From: Ramlibacter ginsenosidimutans
GTDB taxonomy: Bacteria > Pseudomonadota > Gammaproteobacteria > Burkholderiales > Burkholderiaceae_C
NCBI RefSeq assembly: GCF_042678185.1
Contig: NZ_JBHUDQ010000017.1
Direction: 5' to 3' (one strand)
DNA length: 64,000 nucleotides
Shown here one piece after another: positions 43,061 to 52,225 of this stretch (positions within the stretch are counted from its first letter, which is position 1; every line of letters starts with the position of its first letter). A model generated the notes under the pieces. That model made no database searches. It was given only the letters and a program-made list of their open reading frames with translations, and was not told the DNA's origin. A program made the position numbers and the translations under genes.

Positions 43061-44086
43061 GTGGACATCGAGGACTCCTACGCCGCACTCGGCCTGACGC
43101 CCGAGGCGAGCGATGCCGAGGTCAAGGCGGCATGGCGACGGCTGTCGGCACGCTGGCACCCCGACCGAAACAGGAGTGCGCAGGCGTTGCAGAGAATTCA
43201 ACGCATCAACCGCGCCGTGGAGGAAATCCGCAGCGCGCGCCAGGAGGCGCACGACACCGTGCATGAGGCGCCGCCGGCGACCGCGCCCCATGCGCAGGAT
43301 GTTCCGATCGACCACGCCATCACTCTCTCCCTGGAGGAAGCGGCCTCGGGCTGCATCCGCAGCGTGGACGGCCAGATCGCCCATGCGTGCACCGAATGCT
43401 GCGGCAGCGGCGAAGCGCCCGAACCAAAGGCGTGCACGCAGTGCGGCGGCCAAGGCGAGTTGCGGCCAACCTTCTGGTTCCCATGGCTCGCTTCGGCGTC
43501 GCCCTGCGGTGCGTGCGAGGGCCGCGGCACGACGCCAGCGTCCTGCTCCAGCTGTGGCGGGAGCGGCCAGTCTGCGCCCCTCGCCTACCGCTGTCGGCTG
43601 CGTATTCCGCCTGGCGTGCGCGACGGCCACCAGCTGCATGCACGGGTCAAGCTACAGCACGGCGCGGGCCACCGTTCGCTGGACGTGCGGGTCACGCTCT
43701 CCCCGCATGCCTTCATGTCGCTGCAGGAAGATGGGACCATCCGGATCGAGATGCCAGTCGACGGGTTCGCCTGGGTCGCGGGTCGATGGGTAGAGGTGCC
43801 GACCCTTCAAGGCATGCGCCGCATGCGTCTGCAACGTGGCGCCCTCACCTATCGGATCAAGGGAGCCGGTTTTCCCGTCAGCCCCTCAGCCGCACCTGCC
43901 GACTGCCTGGTGTCCGTGGTGCCGCTGTTTCCTTCCGAGTGGGATCAACGGCAGGATGTGCTGCTCGATGCGCTCATCGAAAGCAACACCCAGGACGAAA
44001 CGACCGAAGCGGGCACTCAGGTTCGAGCCTGGAATGAGCAGGTCGCGGCATGGGCGGAGCACGACGCGGCGGCAGCCGACAGCTGA
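43061..44086 (+). CDS. DnaJ-like J-domain protein with zinc-finger cysteines
   Basis: Predicted 341 residues from a GTG start. J-domain at the N-terminus with the H33-P34-D35 loop that stimulates Hsp70 ATPase, and no G/F-rich linker of note. The middle (about 105-175) has four C-x-x-C-x-G-x-G-type motifs (C-T-E-C-C-G-S-G, C-T-Q-C-G-G-Q-G, C-G-A-C-E-G-R-G, C-S-S-C-G-G-S-G), the DnaJ zinc domain. The rest matches the C-terminal client-binding domain but is shortened. No dnaK or grpE nearby, so it is likely an accessory DnaJ rather than the housekeeping one. Confidence 0.82.
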   Translation: MDIEDSYAALGLTPEASDAEVKAAWRRLSARWHPDRNRSAQALQRIQRINRAVEEIRSARQEAHDTVHEAPPATAPHAQDVPIDHAITLSLEEAASGCIRSVDGQIAHACTECCGSGEAPEPKACTQCGGQGELRPTFWFPWLASASPCGACEGRGTTPASCSSCGGSGQSAPLAYRCRLRIPPGVRDGHQLHARVKLQHGAGHRSLDVRVTLSPHAFMSLQEDGTIRIEMPVDGFAWVAGRWVEVPTLQGMRRMRLQRGALTYRIKGAGFPVSPSAAPADCLVSVVPLFPSEWDQRQDVLLDALIESNTQDETTEAGTQVRAWNEQVAAWAEHDAAAADS

Positions 44087-44148
44087 TTCGCCGCTCTCTG
44101 TGGGTGAACGCGTGCTCGCCGATGGGAGCGATCTCGGGCGGCTGCTGC

Positions 44149-44207
44149 TGGCCGGGAGCTGTCTTGCTCTCGTTGAGAGGAGTACGGCAGCAAACGACCC
44201 GAAGCAG
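44149..44207 (+). repeat. 59-bp dispersed repeat, copy 1
   Basis: A 59-bp sequence beginning TGGCCGGGAGCTGTCTTGCT and ending AACGACCCGAAGCAG, identical in every base to 46337-46395 and in the same orientation. It is non-coding and lies after the J-domain gene. Similar sequences recur in Comamonadaceae genomes from memory. Confidence 0.85.
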
Positions 44208-44255
44208 CCATCCCGGCCGGGCATACTCCGCACCTCCGCTCGCATCACCCGCCGA

Positions 44256-45281
44256 ATGCACCCCCCCGACGCTCAGCCCATTCTCGATCTGCTCGCAGGG
44301 GTCCGGGGCGCCATCCCCGGCGTGTCTCTCGCCATCTTGCGAGCGGGCGAGATCACCACCATCCATGCCGTCGGTAGTCGGGGCTCGGACGATGCCGCGC
44401 CCGTGGACGTCAGTACGGTCTTCGAAGCCGCCTCCCTAACCAAGCCTCTCGTCTCCCTGATCGCCTTGCAACTCGCCGAGGAAGGCAGGCTCGACCTCAC
44501 GGCGCCGCTGGAATCCCTCTGCGGGCCCTACGTTCCCGACGACCCGCGCGCGGCCGCTATCACGGCGGCGCACGTGCTCACGCATACGAGTGGGCTGCCG
44601 AACATCGTCACGAAAGAGACGCCGCTCAGGACATATTTCGTTCCCGGCGCACGATTCAGCTACGGCAGCAGTGCGTTCGCGTGGCTGCAGCGCGCGATGG
44701 AGAAGGTCACCGGGCAGTCGCTCGAGAACCTGGCGCGCGAGCGGGTGTTCGACCGGCTCGGCATGGCCGATTCCAGCCTGCAGTGGCAGGAGCGCTTCGA
44801 GGCCAACCACGCGCGCGGCCAAGAGATGGACGGAACTCCGGTGCCGAAGCGGCGGCCGGTGGCGCCGAGCGCGTCGTGGTCGCTCCATACGACGGCGCGT
44901 GACTATGCGCGCTTCGTTCAGCTCGTGTTGCGCGCGCAAGGTCTGGGCAGCGACATGCATGCGCGATGGCTCGCACCCGCGGTGCGTGCGACCCGCGGTA
45001 TCGATGACGTGCTCGACCCGAGCCCTGCCGAAGCGGACGGCATCGCATGGGGGCTCGGCTGGGGGCTCGAACCCTCCCAGGATTGCTTGTTCCACTGGGG
45101 GCACATCCCCGGCTTTCGCGCGTTCGTCATCGCCAACCGAAGAACGAAGGATGCGGTGGTCTGGTTCGCCAACTCGGCGCGTGGGCTGCGCTTGGGTCGG
45201 CTGGTCCTGCCCGCGATTCTTCCGGGGCCCCACGCCTCAATGGAGTGGCTCCAGGTCGGCAGAACGGTGCAGGGGCCCTGA
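44256..45281 (+). CDS. Serine hydrolase, class C beta-lactamase/esterase family
   Basis: Predicted 341 residues. Penicillin-binding-fold motifs: S60-L-T-K63 (nucleophile and base), Y136-G-S138 and H-W-G-H-I-P-G near residue 285 in place of the K-T-G box, as in EstB-like esterases and D-amino-acid peptidases. No clear signal peptide, so probably cytoplasmic. The frame extends upstream over the repeat, but composition changes at the ATG at 44256. Together with the next partial gene it lies between two identical 59-bp repeats. Confidence 0.8.
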   Translation: MHPPDAQPILDLLAGVRGAIPGVSLAILRAGEITTIHAVGSRGSDDAAPVDVSTVFEAASLTKPLVSLIALQLAEEGRLDLTAPLESLCGPYVPDDPRAAAITAAHVLTHTSGLPNIVTKETPLRTYFVPGARFSYGSSAFAWLQRAMEKVTGQSLENLARERVFDRLGMADSSLQWQERFEANHARGQEMDGTPVPKRRPVAPSASWSLHTTARDYARFVQLVLRAQGLGSDMHARWLAPAVRATRGIDDVLDPSPAEADGIAWGLGWGLEPSQDCLFHWGHIPGFRAFVIANRRTKDAVVWFANSARGLRLGRLVLPAILPGPHASMEWLQVGRTVQGP

Positions 45282-45686
45282 AGGCGCGGGAGCTGCCAGG
45301 CGCCGATATTCAAGCGGCCGCGTGCGCCGCGAAGGTGGGCGCGCGCCGCGCCCGGCTCGCCTGCAAATACGAGTAGGCCGGCGCGATCAATTCGAGCTGC
45401 ATAGATGCCGCATTCACGCGCTCTGCGGGTCGACTCGACAAGGACGCGGGGCCGGCCGTCCTTCTGGCCGAAAGTAGCCCTCAATGCTTCTTGCCGGAAG
45501 TGAATCAGAGCTCCCCAGCTTCAATTCACTTGATTGCCGTACCCTGCCGGAGAACCGTCTGGAGTCGACCGATTCGAGACCGGGCTGTAGGGCTGGTTCT
45601 GGCCGAGATCAGTTTTCACGGCTGGCGACCCCTTGCACGCCGCCGGTGATCGGCGCAGCATGGCGGCGGATCCAGCGGAGCAAGCC
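45282..45686. other. Gap without recognisable features
   Basis: 405 bases with slightly lower GC than the surroundings. I see no protein frame with coding character, no terminator with a T-tract and no clear promoter. It may hold decayed DNA belonging to the repeat-bounded segment. Confidence 0.4.
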
Positions 45687-46298
45687 ATGGGACGCATTCA
45701 CGCACTCGTGTTCGAAGAAGCGATGGCGGCTTTCCTGAGCGCTGCTTGCGGCGGCGGCGTAGCGGTGGGCGTGCAAGTCGGCACGGGGGCCTGCGCCGAT
45801 GGGGGAGCGTGCGTGATCACCGTCGCCGGCTCGGGCGCGTTCGGAACGGTCGACGGCAAAGCGATGGCCGCGCAGTTCTTCATGCCGCATGCGCTGGCCA
45901 TGGACGCGATGGGGCAATTGCACGTGGCCGACTTCGGCACCGGCAACGCCACGCGCGTAGTCGCTGATGGCATGGTGTCCACGCTCCCGGAGGACGTGAT
46001 CGACTTCCCGCAACCCGCGGAGCGGGCCACGGACGCGGCCGGTAACACCTTCGTCGCCGACCCGTTCGGCAATCGCATCGTGGAGATCACGCCCGACGGG
46101 CTGGTCACCGTGCTGGCGGGCACCGGCGAGGCCGGCGACGCAGACGGCGACGCAGCTTCGGCCACGTTCAGCATGCCGTCGGCCTTGGTGTTCGACGCGC
46201 AAGGCGCGCTGCTCGTCGCCGACATGGGCAACCGCAAGATCCGCAAGATCACGTTCGCGGCCGGGCGGTCTGCCCCATCTTCGGACCGACCGAACTAA
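45687..46298 (+). CDS. NHL-repeat protein, probably truncated
   Basis: Predicted 203 residues. From residue about 40 on it shows NHL-type propeller blades (F-M-P-H-A-L-A-M-D-A-M-G-Q-L-H-V-A-D and two more with D-A-x-G-x-x-x-V-A-D). An intact NHL lipoprotein would have a longer N-terminus; here an S-A-A-C-G-G-G lipobox-like string lies at residues 18-24 behind an unlikely, acidic start. The N-terminus therefore looks damaged, and the C-terminus stops early for a six-bladed propeller. It is either a short secreted protein or a remnant. Confidence 0.4.
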   Translation: MGRIHALVFEEAMAAFLSAACGGGVAVGVQVGTGACADGGACVITVAGSGAFGTVDGKAMAAQFFMPHALAMDAMGQLHVADFGTGNATRVVADGMVSTLPEDVIDFPQPAERATDAAGNTFVADPFGNRIVEITPDGLVTVLAGTGEAGDADGDAASATFSMPSALVFDAQGALLVADMGNRKIRKITFAAGRSAPSSDRPN

Positions 46299-46336
46299 GG
46301 ACCTGATGATCAGCGTGGGCTGCGTGAGGCTGCTCG

Positions 46337-46395
46337 TGGCCGGGAGCTGTCTTGCTCTCGTTGAGAGGAGTACGGCAGCAAACGACCCGAAGCAG
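46337..46395 (+). repeat. 59-bp dispersed repeat, copy 2
   Basis: Identical over 59 bp to 44149-44207, direct orientation, 2.19 kb downstream. The two copies bracket the serine hydrolase and the NHL fragment. Confidence 0.85.
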
Positions 46396-46474
46396 ACGTT
46401 CCTCCAGGAAGGCGGCTGCGTTGTAGGCGGTGCGCTCGCGGGGCGCGTCATCAATGAGCTTGGCCGGGGCGTAC

Positions 46475-46828
46475 ATGAACAACAACCTGAACCCCTGCCG
46501 AACCTTGTCGCCCGCGCAAAAGGCGCGCCCAAATGCGCAACGAGACTAGAAGAGGTGCTTCACCGCCCTCGGCCTACCTCGTGGCACTTCATCTCGCCCC
46601 CTCATCGAGCCGATCGCGTTCCACCTGTGCCCCTTCGTTTTCTGCTGCGAACCCGACGACGACGGAAACTTCCAGGCAGCAGAGGCGATCCCGGCGCAAT
46701 TCAAGAAACGACTGGGAGATCTCCTCCCGTTGGGCGAGGCTGAGGGCAACGACGCCGCTTTCGAGCGGAATCATCCTCGTTTCCGTGTTATTGGGGATGA
46801 TGAATGCGTGGGCTTCCAGAGCCAGTGA
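46475..46828 (+). pseudogene. Gene remnant with in-frame stop
   Basis: One plus-strand frame from an ATG at 46475 gives a 24-residue start, a TAG at 46547-46549, then 92 residues of protein-like sequence (C-P-F-V-F-C-C-E-P-D-D-D-G near the middle and a mixed hydrophobic/acidic tail) to a TGA at 46828. Residue composition after the stop is much more natural than in the competing minus-strand frame (46589-47041), but neither matches a family I know. It is probably a broken gene in the debris beyond the second repeat. The stretch 46829-47006 holds nothing I can support. Confidence 0.3.
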
Positions 46829-47006
46829 AGCGAATACCGCTCCAGCTTCGCCGTCTTGCGCCGCCCACGGTGCACGCGGCGAGCGCAGCTGGGCGAGGCG
46901 CTGGACGCCATGCCAACCGGGACTCTGCGGGCGTCCTGGCATCCGTGATCGGCGCGGGGGCACTCGGCACTTGGCGCTTGCCCAGCCCGCTCCGTCGTGC
47001 TTTTGC

Positions 47007-47918
47007 CTATTCAGCTGAAAGGACATGGGAGCTGGACGCATGCTGGGCCATCAAGAGGTCGATCAGCCGCTGCGTCGCCGCCGAGAGGTAGGCTTGCTCG
47101 CGATAGGTCACCACCAGTCGCCGCACCATGGTCGTTTCCTTCAGTGGGACTTCCTTGAGGCCGGAGCGGCCGCCCTTGAGGCCCAGGTGGTGCCGCGAAA
47201 TGAAACTGAGCAGCCCGGTCTGCATGATGAGCGTCGGCAGCATGAGCAGCATCGTGCTTTCGACCTGCACCTGCGGGCGCGTCAGCCGCCGCCGGTCGAA
47301 GGTGTGATCCAGCCAGTCCCTCGCGGGAGCCCCCGGCGGCTGCAGGGCCCAGCGGTATTTCGTGAGATCCTTCAGCGCCACCGGCCCGCGGAACAGTTCA
47401 TGTCTCGCGCTGGCGGCCACGACGATCGCATCCTCGGCCACCACCCTGGAGGCGATGCCCTCCTCCGCCTGGGTTTCAGTGCCCACCACGAGGTCGAGTT
47501 CACCCTGGCGTAGCAGTGGCTTCAGCGCGTCGACCAAGCCCACCACGGTGCGCAGCGTGACGTCGGGAGCTTCCTGCAGCAGCTGGCGCGCGGCGGCGGG
47601 CAGGAGAAACTGGGCCGCGGTCGGCACGATGCCCACGCGCACGTGACCGGCGAGGCCGTTGCCCATGGCGGCAATCTCACGTTTGGCATCCTCCATGTCG
47701 AACCGGACGCGCTGGGCCCACTTCAGCAGCACCCTGCCGGCCGCCGTGAGGCGAATGCCGCGACCGGCACGTTCGAACAGCGGCGTGCCACAGTCTTCCT
47801 CCAGCCGCCGGATGCTGCTCGTGAGCGCCGGTTGCGTGCGATGCAGCCTCTCCGCTGCACGCCCGACATGCTGCAGGTCGGCGATGGTCTCGAAGTAGCG
47901 CAGGTCTCGCAGGTCCAT
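47007..47918 (-). CDS. LysR-family transcriptional regulator
   Basis: Predicted 303 residues. HTH region G-R-A-A-E-R-L-H-R-T-Q-P-A-L-T-S-S at about residues 19-35, then the standard effector domain (CbbR/CysB-like two-lobe). The ATG at 47918 places the HTH normally. It is divergent from the hydroxyacid-dehydrogenase/amidohydrolase cluster with 143 bases between, where a TAGACC direct repeat (47958 and 47969) and AT-rich stretch lie. It is the obvious candidate regulator of the 48-58 kb cluster. Confidence 0.87.
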   Translation of the reverse strand: MDLRDLRYFETIADLQHVGRAAERLHRTQPALTSSIRRLEEDCGTPLFERAGRGIRLTAAGRVLLKWAQRVRFDMEDAKREIAAMGNGLAGHVRVGIVPTAAQFLLPAAARQLLQEAPDVTLRTVVGLVDALKPLLRQGELDLVVGTETQAEEGIASRVVAEDAIVVAASARHELFRGPVALKDLTKYRWALQPPGAPARDWLDHTFDRRRLTRPQVQVESTMLLMLPTLIMQTGLLSFISRHHLGLKGGRSGLKEVPLKETTMVRRLVVTYREQAYLSAATQRLIDLLMAQHASSSHVLSAE

Positions 47919-48061
47919 TGCAAAAGTCCAGTCTATGAATCCCAAGAAATTATCGATTAGACCAGGGGTAGACCGGCGCTGATACTGGCGTACCAAAACA
48001 GGAGACAAGCCTGCGGGCGCGAGCCCGCCGCCGTGCGGCAGGCATTTCCGCTACCCCCGAC

Positions 48062-49106
48062 ATGACTTCCCCCTGGCACATCACCCGCTTCGACCTGTGG
48101 ATCAACCCCGATCTTCGACGAGACCATACGGGCCGAGCCCTCGGTCTCGCTCGAGATCGCCCCGATCCGCGAGAGCGAGAAGGGCTGGGCAGCGCTGCAG
48201 CAGGCCCACGTCTACCAGATCACCGCCGCCAAGGACGAACTGAGCATCCAGTTCCGCGCCCAGCAGGAGTTGATCGAGCGTTGCCCGAAACTACTGGCCG
48301 TCTCCTCCGCCGGCGCCGGCTATGACACCGTGGATGTCGAAGCCTGCACGCACGCCGGCATCGCCGTGGTGAGCCAGCTCGGTGGCAACGCCCCATCCGT
48401 GGCCGAGATGGCGATCGGCCTGATGCTGGCCGTGAGCCGCCGCATCGTCGAATCGGACCGCAAGCTGCGCACCCAGCGCGGCTTCTCGCGCGAGTCGGTC
48501 ATGGGCTCCGACATCGGCGGCAAGGTGCTGGGCGTGGTGGGCATCGGCTACGCCGGCACGCGCACGGCGACGCTTGCCAAGGCCTTCGGCATGCGCGTGC
48601 TGGCGTTTGATCCTTTCGTCGCGCCGGAGGAAATCCGCCGCCGCGGCGCCGAGCCCGTGGACCTGGAGACGCTGCTGCGCTCCGCGGACGTCGTCTCCCT
48701 GCACTGCCCGCGCAACAAGGACACCCTGAACTACTTCGACGCGAAGCGCTTCGCGAGCATGAAGAAGGGGGCCTACTTCATCAGCACCGCCCGCGGCGGC
48801 ATCCACGACGAACAGGCGCTCGCCGAGGCGCTGACCTCCGGCCACCTGGGCGGTGCTGGACTGGACGTGTGGAAAGAGGAGCCGCCTGCGCTCGACCATC
48901 CGCTGCTCGCCCTCCATAACGTGGTCGCCACCTTCCATACGGCAGGCGTGTCGCATGAAGGCCGGCGCAACGTCGCGAAGTCGGCCGCCGAGCAGGTGCT
49001 GCAACTGCTGCGCGGGGAGCGACCGCCGCACCTGATCAACCCCGAGGTGTGGGACGCCTTCCTCGAGCGCCGTGCAGCCGCGCTGCGGGCGCTGCAGGCC
49101 GCATGA
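48062..49106 (+). pseudogene. D-2-hydroxyacid dehydrogenase, frameshifted near the start
   Basis: The main frame encodes a D-isomer 2-hydroxyacid dehydrogenase with the NAD motif G-V-V-G-I-G-Y-A-G, catalytic Arg in T-A-R-G-G, Glu in K-E-E-P-P and His in F-H-T-A-G. No ATG opens this frame; homologous protein can be read back to I-F-D-E-T-I-R (about 48112). The natural start M-T-S-P-W-H-I-T-R-F-D-L-W-I-N-P begins at 48062 in another frame. One extra base near 48107-48112 explains both. A TTG at 48270 could start a shorter protein lacking part of the substrate domain. The stop overlaps the next ATG (ATGA). Total restored length is about 347 residues. Confidence 0.72.
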
Positions 49107-52100
49107 TCCCGCGCTTGCCCGCGCACGATCTCGCGGCCTTGCCGCTCGCGGCCGAGTTCCTCGCGGAGCTCCGCCTGCGCGGCTTCGAGGGGGACATTGC
49201 GCAGGATGCGGCGAACCGAACCGTGTTCGCCACCGACAACTCCATCTACCAGCTGCCGCCGCAAGCGATCGTGTTCCCGCGCCACCAGCCGGACGTCGTT
49301 CGCATTGCGAAACTGGCTGCCGATCCGCGCTTCCAGTCCCTCGCGCTGACGCCGCGCGGCGGCGGTACCGGCACCAACGGCCAGTCGCTCACCAACGGCA
49401 TCTCGGTCGACCTCTCGCGTCACATGAACGCCATACTCGAGATCAATGCCGAGAAGGGCTGGGCGCGCGTGCAGGCGGGCGTGGTGAAGGACCAGCTCAA
49501 CGACGCCGTACGCGCGCACGGCCTGTTCTTCGCGCCGGAGCTGTCGCCGTCGAACCGCGCCACCATCGGCGGCATGATCGCCACCGACGCCTCGGGCCAG
49601 GGCTCGATGCTATATGGCAAGACGCGCGACCACGTGCTCGAACTGCAGGCGGTGCTGATGGATGGCACGGCCTGGCATTCCAGGCCGATGTCGGAGCGCG
49701 AACTCGAAGCGGCCAAGCGCCGCGAAGACCGGATCGGCGCCATCCACCGGCTGCTCGACCGCATCCGCGTGGAGGATGCCGCGCTGATCGAAGAACGCTT
49801 TCCCAAGCTCAATCGCTGCGTCACCGGCTATGACCTCGTGCACCTGTGCGATTGCGAGGGGCGCTTCAACCTCAGCTCCGTGCTGTGCGGGGCCGAAGGC
49901 AGCCTGGCCTTCATTACCGAGGCGAAGGTGCGGCTGGTGCCGATCCCGAAGTTCACAGCGGTGCTGAACATCCGCTACGACAGCTTCGATGCGGCCCTGC
50001 GCGATGCAAACACCCTCATGAAGCTGGAGGCGGCCTCCAGCGAAACGGTGGATGCCACTGTGCTGGCGCTCGCCCGCCAGGACGCAATCTGGCTGAAGGT
50101 GAAGGACTATTTTCCCGACGACGCGCAGGGCCCCGCGCAAGGCGTCAACCTGGTCGAATTCCTGGCGCCGGACGAAACCGCGCTTGCGGACAAGATCGCC
50201 CGCGTCGAAGCGCTGATGGCTGCCCAAGGCACCGCGGCCGGTCGACGCGGCTACACGGTGGCACGCGGCGAAACGGCCGCCAGTGCGATCTGGTCCATGC
50301 GCAAGAAGTCCGTGGGCCTGCTCGGCAACCTGCAGGGCGAGCAGCGGCCGGTCCCGTTCGTGGAAGACACCGTCGTTCCGCCCGAGCACCTGGCCGACTA
50401 CATCCGCGAGTTCCGCGCGGCGCTGGATAGCCGCGGCCTGAAGTACGGCATGTTCGGTCACGTCGATGCCGGCTGCCTGCACGTGCGGCCCGCGCTGGAC
50501 ATGAAGGACCCCCAACAGGAGAGGATGGTCCGCGAAATCACGGACGAAGTCTTCGCCCTCACCCGCAAGTACCGCGGCGTGCTGTGGGGCGAGCACGGCA
50601 AGGGCTTCCGCAGCGAATACGCGCCCGAGTTCTTCGGGCCGCTGTATCCACGGCTGCAGAAGATCAAGGCGGCTTTCGATCCGCACAACCAACTCAATCC
50701 AGGCAAGATCGCCGCACCGCCCGGACGCGAACTGGTGCGCCTCGATGGCGTGCCTACGCGCGGACAGGCCGACCGGCAGATCCCGATCGCGATCCGGCGC
50801 GCCAACGATGATTCGCTGCACTGCAACGGCAATGCCGCCTGCTTCAACTACGACCCCGACGATGCGATGTGCCCGTCGTGGAAGGCGACGCGGGACCGCC
50901 GGCATTCGCCGAAAGGCCGGGCGTCGCTGATGCGCGAATGGCTGCGTCGACTCGCGGTTGAAGGACGCGATCCGGCCGACGAGGCCGCGCGCCTGCGCGC
51001 CCGCCGACCGCTCGCGCGTGTGCTGGCTGCGCCGCGCCGCGCCTGGACCACTTGGCAGGCGTTGGTCGGGGATGACTTCTCGCGCGAGGTGAAGGAGGCC
51101 ATGGACGGGTGTCTCGCCTGCAAGTCCTGTGTGGGCCAGTGCCCGATCAAGGTGGACGTACCGGCCTTCCGCTCGCGCTTTCTCGAGGTCTACCACGGCC
51201 GCTACGCGCGGCCGCTGAAGGACTACCTGGTCGCTGCGCTGGAGCGCAGCCTTCCGCATGCGGCCCGCTTCCCGCGCCTGGCGAATGCGCTCACGCAGAA
51301 CGGGATCGCCGTCGCCGCATTGCGGCTCGCCGGCCTCGTGGCGGTCCCGGCACTGAGCACGACGGACTTCGAGGCAGCGCTTGCGCACCTCGGCGTTCGC
51401 CGTGCATCACCAGATGCGTTGAAGGTGCTCTCCGCGGAGGAGATCCGCCGCAGCGTGGTCGTGGTGCAGGACGCTTTCACGACGCATTACGACGCTCAGG
51501 TGGTGCTCGATTTCCTGGAGCTGCTGACGCGCCTTGGCTTCCGGCCGTGGCTCGCACCTTTCCTTCCCAACGGCAAGCCGCAGCATGTCCTCGGCTTCCT
51601 CGGTGAGTTCGAGCGCACCGCCGCCGCCAACGCGCGCATGCTGCGTGAGCTGGCCGCCACCGGCGTGGATCTCGTCGGCGTCGATCCGTCGATGACGCTC
51701 ACCTATCGCGCGGAATACGTGAAGGCCTTGGGCAAGGAGTCTGCGCCGCGCGTCGCGCTGCCCCAGGAATGGCTCGCGGCGCACCTGCAGGCGCTGCCCG
51801 AACGTCCGGTCGATGGGACGCATCGCTGGGCCGTCGCGCCGCATTGCACGGAGCGGACGAACGCACCGGAAGCGGTTGCCGACTGGACGGAGGTGTTCCG
51901 GCGCGTGGGACTGACGGTCGAGGTCGTGCAGGCCGGTTGCTGTGGCATGGCAGGCCTGTATGGCCACGAACGCGTGCATCGCACGACCTCGCAAGAGATT
52001 TACGGGCTCAGCTGGGCCCGCATCGTGGCGGAGCGCGGTGGGAATGGCCGGCTGCTCGCCACCGGCTATTCGTGTCGCTGCCAGGCCAATCTCATCGACG

Positions 52101-52222
52101 CCGTGCGCTTGCCTCATCCCTTGCAGGTGCTGTCGCAGACGCTCAAGGAGCCCGTGCCTGAATTGCCGGTTCGCCTTGCGCCGCCGCTGGTCGAGCGCGC
52201 CGAGCGGCACGAGGAGGCCTGA
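49103..52222 (+). CDS. FAD/Fe-S D-2-hydroxyacid dehydrogenase (D-2-hydroxyglutarate dehydrogenase YdiJ-like)
   Basis: Predicted 1039 residues, close to E. coli YdiJ. The N-terminal half is a VAO-type flavin domain (P-R-G-G-G-T-G-T-N-G near residue 90, W-G-E-H-G-K-G-F near 495). The C-terminal half has an iron-sulfur cluster motif C-L-A-C-K-S-C-V-G-Q-C-P near 670, an earlier cysteine-rich segment (C-N-G-N-A-A-C near 574, then M-C-P-S) and a C-C-G-M-A-G motif near 950. It should oxidise a D-2-hydroxy acid and pass electrons through Fe-S to the respiratory chain. Coupled to the upstream dehydrogenase gene, with 3 bases to the next gene. Confidence 0.87.
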   Translation: MIPRLPAHDLAALPLAAEFLAELRLRGFEGDIAQDAANRTVFATDNSIYQLPPQAIVFPRHQPDVVRIAKLAADPRFQSLALTPRGGGTGTNGQSLTNGISVDLSRHMNAILEINAEKGWARVQAGVVKDQLNDAVRAHGLFFAPELSPSNRATIGGMIATDASGQGSMLYGKTRDHVLELQAVLMDGTAWHSRPMSERELEAAKRREDRIGAIHRLLDRIRVEDAALIEERFPKLNRCVTGYDLVHLCDCEGRFNLSSVLCGAEGSLAFITEAKVRLVPIPKFTAVLNIRYDSFDAALRDANTLMKLEAASSETVDATVLALARQDAIWLKVKDYFPDDAQGPAQGVNLVEFLAPDETALADKIARVEALMAAQGTAAGRRGYTVARGETAASAIWSMRKKSVGLLGNLQGEQRPVPFVEDTVVPPEHLADYIREFRAALDSRGLKYGMFGHVDAGCLHVRPALDMKDPQQERMVREITDEVFALTRKYRGVLWGEHGKGFRSEYAPEFFGPLYPRLQKIKAAFDPHNQLNPGKIAAPPGRELVRLDGVPTRGQADRQIPIAIRRANDDSLHCNGNAACFNYDPDDAMCPSWKATRDRRHSPKGRASLMREWLRRLAVEGRDPADEAARLRARRPLARVLAAPRRAWTTWQALVGDDFSREVKEAMDGCLACKSCVGQCPIKVDVPAFRSRFLEVYHGRYARPLKDYLVAALERSLPHAARFPRLANALTQNGIAVAALRLAGLVAVPALSTTDFEAALAHLGVRRASPDALKVLSAEEIRRSVVVVQDAFTTHYDAQVVLDFLELLTRLGFRPWLAPFLPNGKPQHVLGFLGEFERTAAANARMLRELAATGVDLVGVDPSMTLTYRAEYVKALGKESAPRVALPQEWLAAHLQALPERPVDGTHRWAVAPHCTERTNAPEAVADWTEVFRRVGLTVEVVQAGCCGMAGLYGHERVHRTTSQEIYGLSWARIVAERGGNGRLLATGYSCRCQANLIDAVRLPHPLQVLSQTLKEPVPELPVRLAPPLVERAERHEEA

Positions 52223-52225
52223 TTC

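Noticed and set aside
46589..47041. Minus-strand hypothetical protein
   Set aside because: The plus-strand frame over the same DNA looks more natural; the upstream half of the minus frame is composition noise.
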